From assembly GCA_021442155.1 (NCBI GenBank), contig CM038215.1:212716982-212780981 (forward strand): a stretch of DNA of 64,000 bases. Reading direction: 5' to 3'. Below are positions 12,216 to 24,648 of this stretch, in pieces (within the stretch, counting starts at the first letter, position 1; each line of letters starts with the position of its first letter). This stretch comes from Cymbidium sinense. Its lineage: Eukaryota > Streptophyta > Magnoliopsida > Asparagales > Orchidaceae. The notes beneath the pieces were generated by a model. That model ran no database searches. It saw nothing but the letters and a program-made list of their open reading frames with translations, and was not told the origin of the DNA. The position numbers were made by a program, and so were the translations under genes.

Positions 12216-13520
12216 GGAAATTCGATATTGGTATTTACATTTACTCTCTTAGTATTTTATTTTTAATTTACTTAACTTTTTTTTTCACATCTTTAGCTTT
12301 CTTCTCTACTAGCCATCACCCATACCAAATATCACATTCACTCTAAAGCCCCATCAAAAGCTTTTGGCTCTTGGCTAAGCTAGGCAAAATTAAGGCCTAA
12401 TCTTGTTTCCCACCCATCAACACTTTTATAAACTCTACTAAATATAATCATCTACTTCAAATCGTTAGTTAACATCTTAAGTTAGACATGTATCATTATT
12501 TTTAGCTATTTACTTGACTCATTTTTTAAAGAGATCTTTCAAATTTGCTCAAATTAGCTGAATTTGAGCTAGCCTTGAAAGTTTCACTAAACGACTATTA
12601 AACTTGTTAAATTTTCACCAAAAGCTCTAAATATCATCTTTAGAAATTAATCTAAAAATTCATAGAATTTTAAACCCTTTAATTCACTAAAAGGCTACCC
12701 ATCACCATCAACCAACCACTTACAGAAGACTCTTAATCGAGTAGATAGGATTTGGAGAAGTTAGCACCTGAGTTTGTAGCTGATTATTTAGACTTCAACT
12801 TTTCATATAAGCGTTCATTGGGGGCCAGTAGAAATGGTTTAGCATAAGTACAAGGAGGTCTAATTACAAGAACTAAAGCATGACAAATGAAGGAGACTAG
12901 ACAAAGTAGGTACTTGAAGTAGAAGAAAATAGCTTAGATGAAGTAAACGGGGGTGAGTATAAGAAGAAGAAAAAATAAAGGCCATATACAAAGAAAGAAA
13001 TGACAACTCTCACCTCAAGGCAAGCAAGTGTGGATGGCTAAATCTATGTTAATAGAGTACATGAAGAAAGCAATAATAGAGATGAACTAGTTGCAATAAT
13101 ACTAACTGCTAGAAAACACTTAAGAATGGCAAATTAGGCGCTAAGTCAAGAATGTTAAACCAAGTGCTTATTAGGAGGCAAAGCAATTTCTTTTCTTTTA
13201 CTTTGCCTTTATTCATTCAAAAAAATTGTGTTGGGTGCAACCACCAACATTGCTATCCTCTCTGGAAAGAGTAAGCCAACCTAATAATTCCTAACACTTA
13301 GGCATCGATACCTGCACATGGTTAGATTCTTATCTTTTTGACTATTTTATGTTTGGTGCCTAAGTGATGACCTACTTATTGACTTAAATTTTGTTATTTT
13401 ATATAGAAAACAAATAGAATGTGATATGATTCCTAAAAATGGTCCAAGGAGGAATTAATAGAGATGCCTAATGATAACAAGTCAAGGAGATAACACCAAA
13501 ATTTCAAATCAGGAGGGACA
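12216..13520. other. Intergenic DNA without recognised features
   Basis: AT-rich sequence with no conserved frames. Some of it may be further internal sequence of the decayed gag element to the left. Confidence 0.4.
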
Positions 13521-13542
13521 CACATGATTCCTTATAGAGCCT

Positions 13543-13551
13543 ATAAATAAG
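13543..13551 (+). promoter_or_regulatory. TATA-box-like sequence
   Basis: gcctataaataagg about 100 bases upstream of the ATG at 13643, followed by a CT-rich leader (ctctacaactcccccttctc). It fits a core promoter for the transposon-protein fragment downstream. There is no other evidence. Confidence 0.35.
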
Positions 13552-13642
13552 GAGGAAAGGAAGGGTCTTCAAACTGCTGCCAACCTTCTCTACAACTCCC
13601 CCTTCTCATCCTCTCATTTAAGAAGTTTATTTAAGTAAGAAA

Positions 13643-14020
13643 ATGTCAAAGAGAGTGAAAGGTCCCTCCTTCACTCCATCCTCTAAATCATATGACGTAA
13701 GAACATTATGCTTCTATGCTACATCAAAAAGGTATATCAAGCTTTCTCCTTCAAAATCATGTATCCTAAAGTAAGGATTTGAAGAACTAGGTGGCCTCAT
13801 TCAAGCAATGCTTATAACAAGGAGGTGGTAGATTTTTATCAAGTAGCCTAACTTCACCTTTATCCCATTGGTACATGAGTTTAATGGTAATCTATTGGAA
13901 CATGTGGACAATAAGTGCTTTGTAAGAAGTAAGTGGTGCTTTTCATTAATACTTGGATTAACACATTTTATGGCCTATTAGACATCGTGATGGACATGTT
14001 CTCCAACTTTTTGTGGAACA
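13643..14020 (+). pseudogene. Fragment of 'putative plant transposon protein' domain, truncated by a copia LTR
   Basis: From ATG 13643 the reading is MSKRVKGPSFTPSSK, then FYATSKRYIKLSPSKS and GFEELGG. With two stops passed it continues to FIPLVHEFNGNLLEHVDNKC and, after a frame change, INTFYGLLDIVMD. The pattern of an RRW block, a P-L-V-x-E-F block, a cFVRxKW block and an IN-x-FYGL block is that of the domain annotated as a plant transposon protein in Ty3-related and other plant elements; its molecular role is not established. The coding sequence stops exactly at the copia A LTR end at 14021, so that insertion broke it. Stops and the frame change show it was not under recent selection. Confidence 0.55.
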
Positions 14021-14990
14021 TGTTAAGAAATAATGACACTCATGAGAGGGGTGAAATTGGTATATAAAAAAATTCAAATTAAAACTTAACTTTAAGCTTT
14101 TGTAGAAAATTTAATGAAATTTCAAATTAAATTTTAAGAGGATTACAACAGTAAATATAGAGATAAGATGTACAAAGATTTTTATGTTGTTCAGCCAAAT
14201 CAAAAAATAGCCTATGTCCACGTCTAGTCATCATGATTAGGAATTTATTAATCAAAATAATATTATAATGAATCTCCTCTCTCATACATTGGACAAGTAT
14301 AACCCTAAATAAATAATATACTCTCATATGGGCAAGTACAACTCGAACAAATTCAAAGAACAAGAAAAAGAAAAGTACAATTATGAATATATATCTCTCA
14401 ATTTAAAAATAAATTTTACACTCAAACTCCCTAAGCAATAATAAGGCAAATAAGAAAGAGGTTAATATATTTTCATACTTTATGATTTTAAAACATGCAA
14501 GGAGATGAAATACAAGTAATATTAAAATCAAATGTAAGAAACAAATCAACTTTTAAGATAGTTGCACAAAATAAAATACAGGGTTTTGAATATAAAATGT
14601 TTAAAGATTATTTATTGTAAAATCCTTATGAAGGTGATTCAGAATCTAATCAAATGAAAAAAAAAAAAAACCTTTTAAATCACTTGGAATAAGAGTGCAT
14701 AGAATTTAGAAAGTCAATCAAACCAAACTATCAAAATCAAGATCACAAATGATTAAAGTAAGTTGAAACACTCTTACTCAAGTCCTTTGAATGTATGAAA
14801 TTATGAGCACAAGGCATGAAGAAGAGTCCTCCAAAGCTTGAAGTTAGCTTAAAGGAAAAGAAGAAGGTCTACCCTTTGAATGTGATTGAAGAGAGCAGAG
14901 AGAGAGTTTTAGCACTTAAATCAAAGAGAGCACTTCAAGAAAAATATTTGCAAAAGTTCGCCCAAGGTTTTATATTCAAAAGAAATTAAG
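14021..14990 (-). repeat. Copia A, downstream (3') LTR, partial
   Basis: The + strand begins TGTTAAGAAATAATGACACT, equivalent to the LTR edge at 16592 and 41473. It then follows the copia B LTR in order: the 'gggtgaaattgg' box, 'ttttatgttgttcagccaaa', several 'gggcaagtacaac' repeats, and 'ttttagcacttaaatcaaag'. Only about 1 kb of a 2.8-kb LTR is present. It joins directly to gag near 14990, so one deletion removed pol and the rest of this LTR. The flanking bases 14016-14020 (GAACA) would be the target duplication. Confidence 0.65.
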
Positions 14991-16535
14991 TATGTTATGC
15001 AGTTATGACACTCAAATAAAATTTGAATTAGGAAATGATTGAGATTTTCTTGCATGACAATCATAAGATATATGACCTTTTTTATTGCAGAAATTGCATG
15101 TAATATTTGTATTTGCACAAGGTCTAAATTTAAATAATCTTGATGCATCTGATGAATTATTTCTAATGAATGGAACATGTGAATGCAATCTACTATATGA
15201 ATCTAATTTTGCATGAAGTAATACATTTTCCTTTTTCAACTTCTCCAAAAGTATTGATTGAATCTAATAAAGCATCATTCTTAGCGTTTAAATCAACACA
15301 TTCTTTTTTTTAAAGATGAAACATGCATTTCTAAGCTTTTTTTTCTAGAATATTAATTTTTTGTTTTGGTTTTTTATCTTCATATGCTAATTCATTAAAA
15401 GCATCATCTAATTATTCATAAGAAATATCTTCATATACCTCACTTATAGAATCCACATTAGCCATAAGACATATATTTGCTTCTTCCTCTATAGTGTCAT
15501 CACTTGATTCTTCTGAATCGGAGTTTGTCCAAGGTGCTCTTTTCTTTTTCTTCTAAAACTTTTTCTCTACAAGACTTCTTTCTTTTAGTTTTTTCTTTTT
15601 TAGCTAAGTATGGACACTCACCTCTTACATGTCTTTTTTGCAATTGAAGCATACTATTCTTTCTCCTACATTCAATTTTTTAGTAGACAATTTATGTATT
15701 TTAGAATTTTCATACCTGTGCTTTTTCTTTATGATCATATTTCCTAGCCTTTTTGAAAGCAAAGCAATCTCATCACTATTAGCATCTAATCATGAAGAAT
15801 TTTCTTCACTACTGTCTTCCACTTGCAAAGCAATTAATTTTTCTTTCTCTTTCTTTTGAAAAGAATTATTTTGATCCCCTTGTGTAATAACATGTTCATA
15901 TGCTATCAAAAAACTAAGAAGATGATCAAGTGTATATGTAGTTAAATCCTTAGCTTCACTAATATCAGTAACTTTTACATCCTAATCTTTTGGAAGACAT
16001 CTTAAAATTTTATAAATCAAATCTTGATTTTTATCCTTTCTTCCAAGTGAATGCAAGGTATTTGTAATTTTCATGAAACTAGTATTCATATCAGAAATAC
16101 TTTCATTTGGTAACATACAAAATAATTCATATTCATGTACTAATCTATTTATATGAGCATCTTTAACTTTGTTAGTACCTTCATAAGTAAGAATCAATTT
16201 ATCTCAAATTTCTTTTGCAGTAGTAAGCATGAAAATTCTCATGTAATCATCGAAAAGTAAAGCACAAAAAAGAATGCTATAAGCATTTGTATTTAATTCA
16301 TCCAATTCTCTTTTAGAAGCAGATCATTCATCAAAAGGTTTATCAACTTTTAAACTATTATATCAATAGTGGGTGTGATACTGATGTGTCAATATATTTC
16401 ACATTCTAGAATCTTGTCCACAAATAAAAGTACAAATATGATTTTTCCAATAATCAAATAATATTATTAAGTTAAAGGTGGTCTAAGTGTAGGTTGTCCT
16501 TTAGGTAGTGCATCTTTAGGAAAAACTTTTTCCAT
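14991..16535 (-). pseudogene. Copia A gag with zinc knuckle
   Basis: On the minus strand the start MEKVFPKDALPKGQ lies at 16535, about 40 bases inside the primer-binding site. The long gag region follows with AYSILFCALLFDDYMR, TYEGTNKVKDAHINRLVHEY and SLGRKDKNQDLIYKILRCLP, the pattern of the copia-type UBN2 gag domain. A coiled-coil, Lys-rich segment (KLKKENVLLHAKLDS) and a good CCHC zinc knuckle, CNFCNKKGHISYDC (C-x2-C-x4-H-x4-C), come near the end. The protein is the RNA-packaging capsid of a SIRE-like copia element. Frameshifts and stops interrupt it. No protease, integrase, RT or RNase H remains. Confidence 0.75.
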
Positions 16536-16577
16536 AGTTATCAAATTTAGGGATGTTAAGCCCCAAATTGAGCCGAG

Positions 16578-16589
16578 GCTCTGATACTA
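16578..16589 (-). other. Copia A primer-binding site
   Basis: gctctgatacta on the + strand is tagtatcagagc on the minus strand, one mismatch from the usual initiator-tRNA-Met site TGGTATCAGAGC. It lies two bases from the LTR edge and about 40 bases from the gag ATG, which fixes the element's orientation. Confidence 0.75.
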
Positions 16590-16591
16590 TT

Positions 16592-17253
16592 TCTTATTTA
16601 GTTATAACACCAAGGGGATGTTAGGAGGAGTAAATTGGATTTTTAAAAAATAACTTCAGAAAACTTAATTTTAAACTTTTATAGAAAACTTAAATTTTTA
16701 ATGATAAAATTTTAGAAAAATAAAATAACAATCAAAAACTGCAAAAAATAAAGTACATAAATAAAGAGATAGAACATAAATTTTTACGTGATTTGGCCAA
16801 ATCTAAAAAAACTGGCCTACATCCATGCCTAGCCACTAAGCTAGAAATTCACTAAATCAAAGTTAAGATTACCACAAATCTTCTATACTCTCTTTCACGG
16901 GCAAGTACAACCCAACACCATACTTTTCTTAATGGGCAAGTATAACTTAATATTGTACTTACCATAATGGACAAGTACAACTCAACAAGAAAACAAGAAA
17001 AAGGAATTTAAAAGTATTTAACTCTCAATTTAAAAATATTCATAATTCAACTATAAAAATATTAAGGCAAGTGAAAATAAAAGTAAGAAAGAGAGCTCGC
17101 TGTAATTTGTATTTAAAATTGAATGCAATGATATAAAATGAAAGATGTATATGATGCAAGTGAATCTTTAAAATGTTTGAATATAATATAAGAACTTGAA
17201 AACAAAATGATTTAATTAATAATCTAAAGTGTGGCATAATAGTAATTTGGAAA
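16592..17253 (-). repeat. Copia A, upstream (5') LTR, truncated
   Basis: The sequence parallels copia B LTR from its PBS-side edge: 'ttataacaccaagggga', 'tttttacgtgatttggccaa', 'cctacatccatgcctag' and repeated 'gggcaagtacaac' units. It stops where the giant LTR begins with TGTTGACCTC at 17254. The missing outer part is not found elsewhere in the window. Confidence 0.65.
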
Positions 17254-18762
17254 TGTTGACCTCACTTTTAGAGTGAGGATTGGCTCATCCTTCCTTAGAC
17301 TTAGGAATCTTCTAGACACTTGGATTTTCCTAGTCATATGGCACTTCTAGTGATTAGGGGAACACTAAACCCAAGCCTAGAGACTTAAGAAGGCATACCC
17401 TGAGCTTATGTCATACCCTAAGGTAAATAGGTACGACCTACCCTATGGCCTAAATCAAAATCCATGCTTATCCACTCCTCCAAAACCAACCTCAAGCCAA
17501 CACAATTAACCCCAATTGAATTGTGTTTCATATCCAATCTTCAAGCCAAATTAACTTAAACTCTTAACTTAAATCAATTCCACCATCATCCTTTGGATCA
17601 AACCCAAAGCCATTCAATTGAATCATGTCCAATCAACTTTCACAAAGCACTCCAACTATTCAAATCTCTATTTTCAAACCCTACCAATACCTACATTCAA
17701 ACCAATTGAACCAAATCAATTCAATCAACCCAAATTAGCCCATTTGACCTAAAGGGTCCAAATGAGCCAAAACAATTAAACTCAAATCAATTGCAATAAA
17801 AGCCATCAATCAATCCTAAATCATTAATCAAACTCAACCCAACCTAATTCAACCCAATTCAACTCAATTGACCCATTTGGTTCACTTGACCCAAACCTCC
17901 TTCCAACCCAAATAGGATTGAATCAACCCATCCAACCACTTCTACAATGAATGTTGATCATCCGTGATTAATCAATTAGAATCACTTGGGTCAAATAAAG
18001 CTAATTGATCACTTGACCCAAGTTGACCCAATAGGCCTATATGAACCAAATTGAACCAAACTTCTTTCTAAACTAAATTGATTGAAACCAATACCTCCAA
18101 TCAATCATAAATTGAGTATTGAATATGATTTGACCACAATTCGGATCTAATAAAGCTCATTTGGCCCACTTTACTCAAGTTAACCCAATTTGATCTTAAG
18201 GGCCAAATTGAGTCAAATCTCTCTCCAAACCCAATTGATTCAAACCAATGCATCCAATCAATTACAAATTGATTGTTGAACATGATATAAGCCTCAATTG
18301 AACCTAATTTGATCAAACCAACCCAATTGACCAATTTAGCCCAAATTTATCTAAAGGGTCAAATTGAGCTAAATCATTCCCAAATCTAAATTAATTCAAA
18401 TCAATACCTACAATAATTCTCAAATAATCAATTGAACCTAAATCAACCTTCTACCCAAGTCAATTTGGTTAATTTGACTAAATTGGTCAACTTAGCCCAT
18501 TTGACCCATATGAGTCAAATCAAATCAAACTAATTGAACCCAAACACTCTAAATGATCAAATGACCTTATCCAAACCATCAATTTGACCTAATTTGGCCA
18601 ATTGGTCAACCTAACCCAATTTGACTCATATGGGTCAAATTGAGCAAACCCATCTAAACTAAGCACAAACCAAACCAAACTTAGCATGACCCATCCTTGG
18701 GTCACCATGGTCAAATGAACCCAACCCATGGTTATTCCAGATTAGGTCAAAACCCATTATGG
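17254..18762 (+). repeat. Giant LTR, third copy: 5' (A) part, forward
   Basis: Begins TGTTGACCTCACTTTTAG, matching the starts of the copies at 28718 and 29569, with the same terminal hairpin. It continues with the same G-poor sequence of reiterated 'caattgaccc', 'tttgaccca' and 'ggtcaaattgag' phrases. Here this part is about 1.5 kb, against 0.67-0.85 kb in the other copies, because a ~120-150-bp unit is repeated 4-5 times (about 17860-18660). No coding potential. Confidence 0.65.
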
Positions 18763-21700
18763 TGTTTTAATTTGGAATCAAGTGGACACCACAGATCTTA
18801 TAGGGGGTACTTATTAAAGTGACTGGGTATAACATTAATGTATGATATACCATCTCAAAATATGGATAAATCATCCTATAATGAACCTAATCACCCAATA
18901 AGGACTCTTAAGGAAGATGAGTCTTCATATATACCAGATATCTTTCCCCTACTTTACAAAAAATGTAAAGCAGAGTTTATTTTATGCCGAGTTCTTTAGT
19001 TCTCTATGGAAGCAAGCCTTCATAGTTAATTACATCCTAAGAAATGAGGATTTTTTAAGAATACTCTCAATTAAAGTAGTCAATCAACATATCTAAAAAT
19101 TTCAAGATTAGATTATAAAAGGATTGGATATTTTTCAAAACCAAGTGGGAATGTTCAATTTAGAAAGACTTATTTTCAGATTTCAAAGAAAGATAAGTAG
19201 GAAGCACTCATGATACTAGGAAGCCTAGTGAGCACTCTAAACTACCCTATGGTGAGGCTTTATATGTTTGAAAGATAGTTTATTTTACTTTGAGTTGGAA
19301 TCTTTATTAGAATGTTAGAGCTTATAGTCCATCAACACAATATTGTAGAAATGCCTAAAAGTGAAATTATGTTCATAGCCCAAAGAAAACAAGTGATCTC
19401 AGATCCTAAATCTAGAGGTGCTTTTAGCACAAGCTAGAAGCATGACCTAAATCTAAATAAAAAATGGGATATTATGATTTACTTCCTCAAGAGAGAACAA
19501 ACCCATCCTGACTCTTCTGAACTTACAACCGCTTAGAGTGGCCGTTAGCTAACACCTCCTATGATTCAAAACTATGTAAGTCAGTCTTATGTATGTGCAA
19601 GATAGTTAGACTGTTATTTAATTAAGAAGAAAAACTAGAGTCTTAAGCTCACTGATACTAGATCATGACTGGTATAAATACATGATTTAGACTAAATACA
19701 AAATTTTACAAATTCTTTATCCCATTTTAACACATAAATTTAGGACAAAGGCTTAGGACAATTATACCTAAATGCATGATAAAATTATATTATTGGCTAA
19801 ATCAATGGGAGGAGGTGTTCTCCACTACAAGGGATGTCCTCACAGGTCAAGCATTTTCTTATCGTGCAAGAGTGGAGATCCTCCCTATCAAGAATGAAAT
19901 AATATGTTATGCATGATGTTAGAGTATACATCATTCAACTAATAGGTTGTTAAATCTTTTAATTATTGATTATAACCTAAGCTTTAAATTGAGGTTATGA
20001 GTTATTTCCAAATTTAATTATGAGTTATTAATAGGGGTAGAAAAATTAGTTTTGTCCTAAATATCCTACAACATTCAGGCCACACATTCAAATATCAAGA
20101 TTAAGAAACTTATGAAGAACATGCAATTTTTATTGCACAATCTAAATGCAACAATCAAACATTCATAGATTATCATGAAAGAATAAAAGGTCGGTACAGC
20201 CTGGTACCGTCGCACACCCCGAAAAAAAGAAAGATTTAGGTAGTTGAGCTCTACCCTTATACAACCGAGTTTACAAAAAAAATTTACAATTATAATTGAA
20301 GGAAAATGTTATGTGGGTCTTCTTTCTTCCTTTTGATTTGATTTGCTCCAAGGCTTCACAGGGCATTCCAAGACTTTTCCTTCTAGCCACTGCTCATCCT
20401 AAACTCCATAGTATTAATCCTAATTTCTATTACAAAATTACATATTTATGAAAAGTAAAATTTAACTACACATGCAAAATAGATGTTAGCTAAACATACA
20501 TACAAACCTAGATAGTTATATTCCATAATTTGGACTTAGCACCCTACACATGGGTAATTAAGCTCACCTATCATAATATGGATTATACTTATTAGCATAA
20601 GCAACCTGCTAAGAAAAGAAGTTGTATTTATTTTAGCAGCTCCATTAGCATAATCTTCAGAAAATAATATTAGGCTAACAACAGCTTAACATCCATTCTA
20701 AAATATTACATAACAAAATAAAATACAACATCATAACATACAATCCTAACTTAGAGCTAGAAGTGGTGACTTAGCATTCTAATGTGTTTGTTTAGGCTTA
20801 GTGTGGTATGTCTTAGCTAGGCTTTGGAATTATAATTATCTAAGTTTGGAATTATTTAATTTAAATATGAAGGGTGGTTTCATTTCAAGTTATTAAGAGG
20901 ATTGGTAGATTTTAATTTGCAATTACTTTATTTTATTTGATATTCACTTAGCATCTAAGTATTGTAAAGAGAAGAAAGAGACTTAACCCCTTTCATCCCT
21001 TTCTAAGTTATTTTCTAAAGCATGTTGTTATAATTTGGTTTCTTTTAGTGAATGGTTTATTAAATATTTTTATTAATCCTATGTTTGAGTTAATCTTAAA
21101 GAATTCTATTCAACATGAAATGCATCTTAAGATTAATGAACTTGAATTGCCATCACATAAATAATGTTGTACCATTCTTTTTCATCATTAATAACATGCA
21201 TATGATTTTGAACTTAGAATATCTATACATGCAATGTATTTTGGCACACTTAAATGATTATAAATGCATATACTTTTGGTAGAAAAGAGGGATTTTCATT
21301 TTTTTAGTTAAATACACATACACATGTATTAAAGATTTAAGGAAGTATGTGCCATTATTTAAACCAGGGAAGTGAGATAATCTAAGACCTCCTTGGGGCT
21401 ATTTAAAGCCTTATATTCCCGGGATGTCTTGACTATATACTTGCTATCTTAAATACATATGAATGTATGCATAACCATGAGAATGAGAATCATGCAAAAG
21501 ATTATATGTTAATAAATTTATTTATTCATGTAAAGTAAAGTTATATCCAAATTCTAGTATATGTACACATAAGAATGAAATCAAGAAAGTACATGCCGTT
21601 GTTAACCAGGAAAGTGAGCTAATCTAAGACCTTCGTGGGGATACTTAAAGTCTCGTATTCTTAGAATGTCTAGACTATATACTACTAGCATTCAAATATG

Positions 21701-24000
21701 TAAATATACACATGAATCATGAAAATAAAATAGTACTTTAGCATATTTAAGCTATGACAAATGTAAATCATATAGAATATTCATAGCCAACATCAATTCA
21801 AATTTTCATTTATAATTTTGAAAATAGTTTTGAAATTTATTAGTGATAATGTCACACATATAATAGGATTAATCCAACACATGTAACTTACACATAATTA
21901 AATTCAATTGATTCTTTTATTTGAAAATATGAATGGATGATATCAAATGATATACAAATCTATAATGATTGAAAAGAAATAATCAAACACTTCTACATAA
22001 TATATTCAACTACATCAATTCCTAAGGACAATCATATTAAATAAATCATTTAAAATCAACCAAAGCTTCTTATGAGATTTGATGTTTGTGTTTGAATTAT
22101 TAAACTTAAAGAGGAGAAATAACATTTTTTGTTTCCCCATCCCATGTGATTGATTTAATGTGTTTAAGGAAAGATAATTAAATGAAATTTATGGGTTAAT
22201 TAAGTGCAAATGATTTAATTTTCTCTTTTCTATGCTTCTTAATTTGATTAACCATTCAAACATGAGCCTCCAATGATATGCAAATGAGAAATTAAAATTG
22301 CAATGCACTTAAAGACCTAACACAATGAGGCCCATGATTAATGATTAATTAAATTAGAGAATAATCTAATTAAGTACTTACATGGTTTCCCACACTCATG
22401 GTTTAACCATGTGTTCCTTAAGGGTCTTTGTATTATTAAACACATAAAGAGAAACCCACAAATTCAATTTAGATTATTTGGAGCAATTACCATTTTAATT
22501 TGATTTCATTTCATCATTAATTACTTAATTAAGTCTTAATTAATCCATGTATTAATTAGCCCTCTTAAATGAAATGGATTTAGGGAAACAATTATAAAGA
22601 GGTCTTAATCATTACACTTCATCATTTCAATGTTAATAGTGATTATTCAAGTTTAATTCTCTAATTTTTACTATTTGGCATTTTTAATAATTATTAAATT
22701 ATTTAATGAGGGTAATTAAGGTTTGAATTTCAAATTTCCTCAATTACCTAGCCAATAAATCTCAAGAAAATTATGGGAGGTAGAGGACAACCCAAGGAAT
22801 CAACACATCTAGTTTGAGATCAATTAACCAAGTAATTAAGACCTAAGTAAGGTAATTAGAAAATTTTAAATTCTAATTAAGCACTATTCACTATTCAAAC
22901 ACTATGAGTTTTAGTTTTATTAAATTCTCCTATGTTTACACTTTCCAAAATGAGTTTACTCATATTTTGAGGATTTTTCTATAATTAGTTATGAATTTTT
23001 GAAGTTATGACTAATTAATGGAATTTTTAAGCTTAATTAACCCCTAATCCTGTTGGCGTTATGCAAGAGCGGCGTGCTTTATGTGTATGGGATATGCCCT
23101 TAAATTGTCTAAGTGGCATCTTTGAGTCGGCGGACACGCTTTCGTCCCCATCGTCCGATCTCATATGGATGGCGAAGATTAATCTAGTGGATCTTAATGG
23201 ATTAAATCAAGATTTCTAACGGATTAAATCACGGTCGTTCATTCTAATCACATGGAACAATGGTGGATGATCCTTCATCCCCGGAGCAATAGAAGATGAA
23301 CATCGTCGCCTCCTCCGCTTGATCCGAGCTCGCTAGAGCTCGTGAGGCATCAAGATCGACTCCAAAATGTTTGGAGAAGAGATCTAAGGAGATCCTACAG
23401 TTGAAATCCCATGAAATTGTAAAATTTTTCACAAAACACCAACATATAATGACTTTTCTACAATTTGATGGAATTTATCTCACTAGAGCTCAAGACCGGC
23501 GGTCCAATGACTAAGGTATCTTTGTCTTGAAGAGACGAAGCCCTGTTGAGAAGCTCATGAGTTGCCTCCCCATCAGCAGCTCTGTGGACCAAACATTGCT
23601 GCATTAATCATCAGAGTTGGTCTAGGAGTGGTCTCTAGTGCTCAAATCGATCATGAATCAATTCATTTTAGCTCGTCAGAGCTTGGGAAGGTGTGAGAGA
23701 AGTTAATTGAAGTTTGGTGAGGTTTGAATGGGGTTGGACGGACAAAGGGCTCGATTTCATTCGGATTTGGTCTCGCCAAGGATGGGGAGCTCAAGAGGGA
23801 TCATGGATGCTCTGGGGATGCTCGCAATCACTCAAAGGTCCAATGTTACCAAACCCAACACCAGCCTTAGGTTTTAATTTTTTATATTTAATATCCCATA
23901 AAATTTTCCATGGATTAGGCTACCATTGGGCCAAGTATGAGGAATCAAACTATTTTTCACTGCATTCTTAACACAATCAGGATACTAGTCAGAATGACAT
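18763..24000 (-). repeat. Giant LTR, third copy: 3' (B) part, inverted
   Basis: This segment reads backwards relative to the other copies. 'ggacaccacag' near 18785 mirrors the LTR end at 41030. 'agttaattacatcctaagaa' (19024) mirrors 35130. 'tgggtcttctttc' (20315) mirrors the 'gaagacccatagatc' box at 33978. The GC-rich block 23050-23870 mirrors 31200-31830. It stops about 300 bases short of the A/B junction, near the MITE. The isolated open frames inside (for example 23714-23971) have no protein signature and fall in the GC-rich LTR block. Confidence 0.6.
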
Positions 24001-24009
24001 TTTATTATT
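24001..24009 (+). repeat. Target-site duplication TTTATTATT of the MITE
   Basis: TTTATTATT here and at 24234-24242 are identical 9-bp direct repeats touching the two inverted-repeat ends. Confidence 0.88.
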
Positions 24010-24233
24010 GGGGGATTTACATACATACCACGCAATTCTTATGTATTTACGTATTTCACACTTTAATTTTACTTAAATAGCATCTAAATCTTTATTATTA
24101 CATCAAAATACCACCCTTGTTACTTTTTTTGAGTGAAATACACTTTTTTTTGAGCATGAAAGTAGTTTGTAAATATTCAAGTTTAGGTGTGAAATAAATC
24201 TGAAGAATTGCGTGGTATGTATGTAAATTTCCC
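24010..24233. mobile_element. Mutator-like MITE, 224 bp
   Basis: The left end GGGGGATTTACATACATACC and the complement of the right end GGGAAATTTACATACATACC agree in 18 of 20 bases. The match continues through 'acgcaattctt' and, imperfectly, to 'atttcacac'. Perfect 9-bp duplications flank it, the length made by Mutator-like transposases. There is no coding capacity. The whole unit can fold into a long hairpin. A related left terminus occurs at 55692. Confidence 0.88.
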
Positions 24234-24242
24234 TTTATTATT

Positions 24243-24648
24243 TCATTAGAAGATGAATTTTCAGGCTTTACATCTATTTTTGAGCTTGTAAATTTGGGTT
24301 TAGAGTAAAATTTTGACAACTTTCAACCTCTCTTGAAAGGTTAGGGGCTACTTTGACTTCTAACTATGCAAACTTTTTTTAGACAAAGTAGTTAAAGTCA
24401 AAGTATCCACATACCTTTAATTTTTTTATAAGTAGATAATTCAGGTTTATCTTTAGATGCTCAAATATGTTTCATCACTATCTAATTCTAATGAGATTTC
24501 AAATTTTATTAAGGCATCATTTTGATTTGAATCTTCATCCGACTAGATTCTAAATGAATCTGAATTATAGGAGGTTCCTTTTTCTTTGTTTTTTTTCTTT
24601 TTCACCCTTTTTTTTTCTTTTCTTCTTTTCATTTGTTTTGATTTTTTT
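24243..24648. other. Unassigned AT-rich DNA with polypyrimidine tracts
   Basis: This lies downstream of the gypsy protease on the minus strand and is probably decayed sequence of the same element. The Lys/Glu-only peptide from 24580-24650 is a translation of a CTTTTT-rich tract, not a gene. Confidence 0.35.

Noticed and set aside
14921..15178. 85-residue frame overlapping the copia A zinc knuckle
   Set aside because: A shadow frame; the CCHC knuckle is in the neighbouring minus-strand frame.
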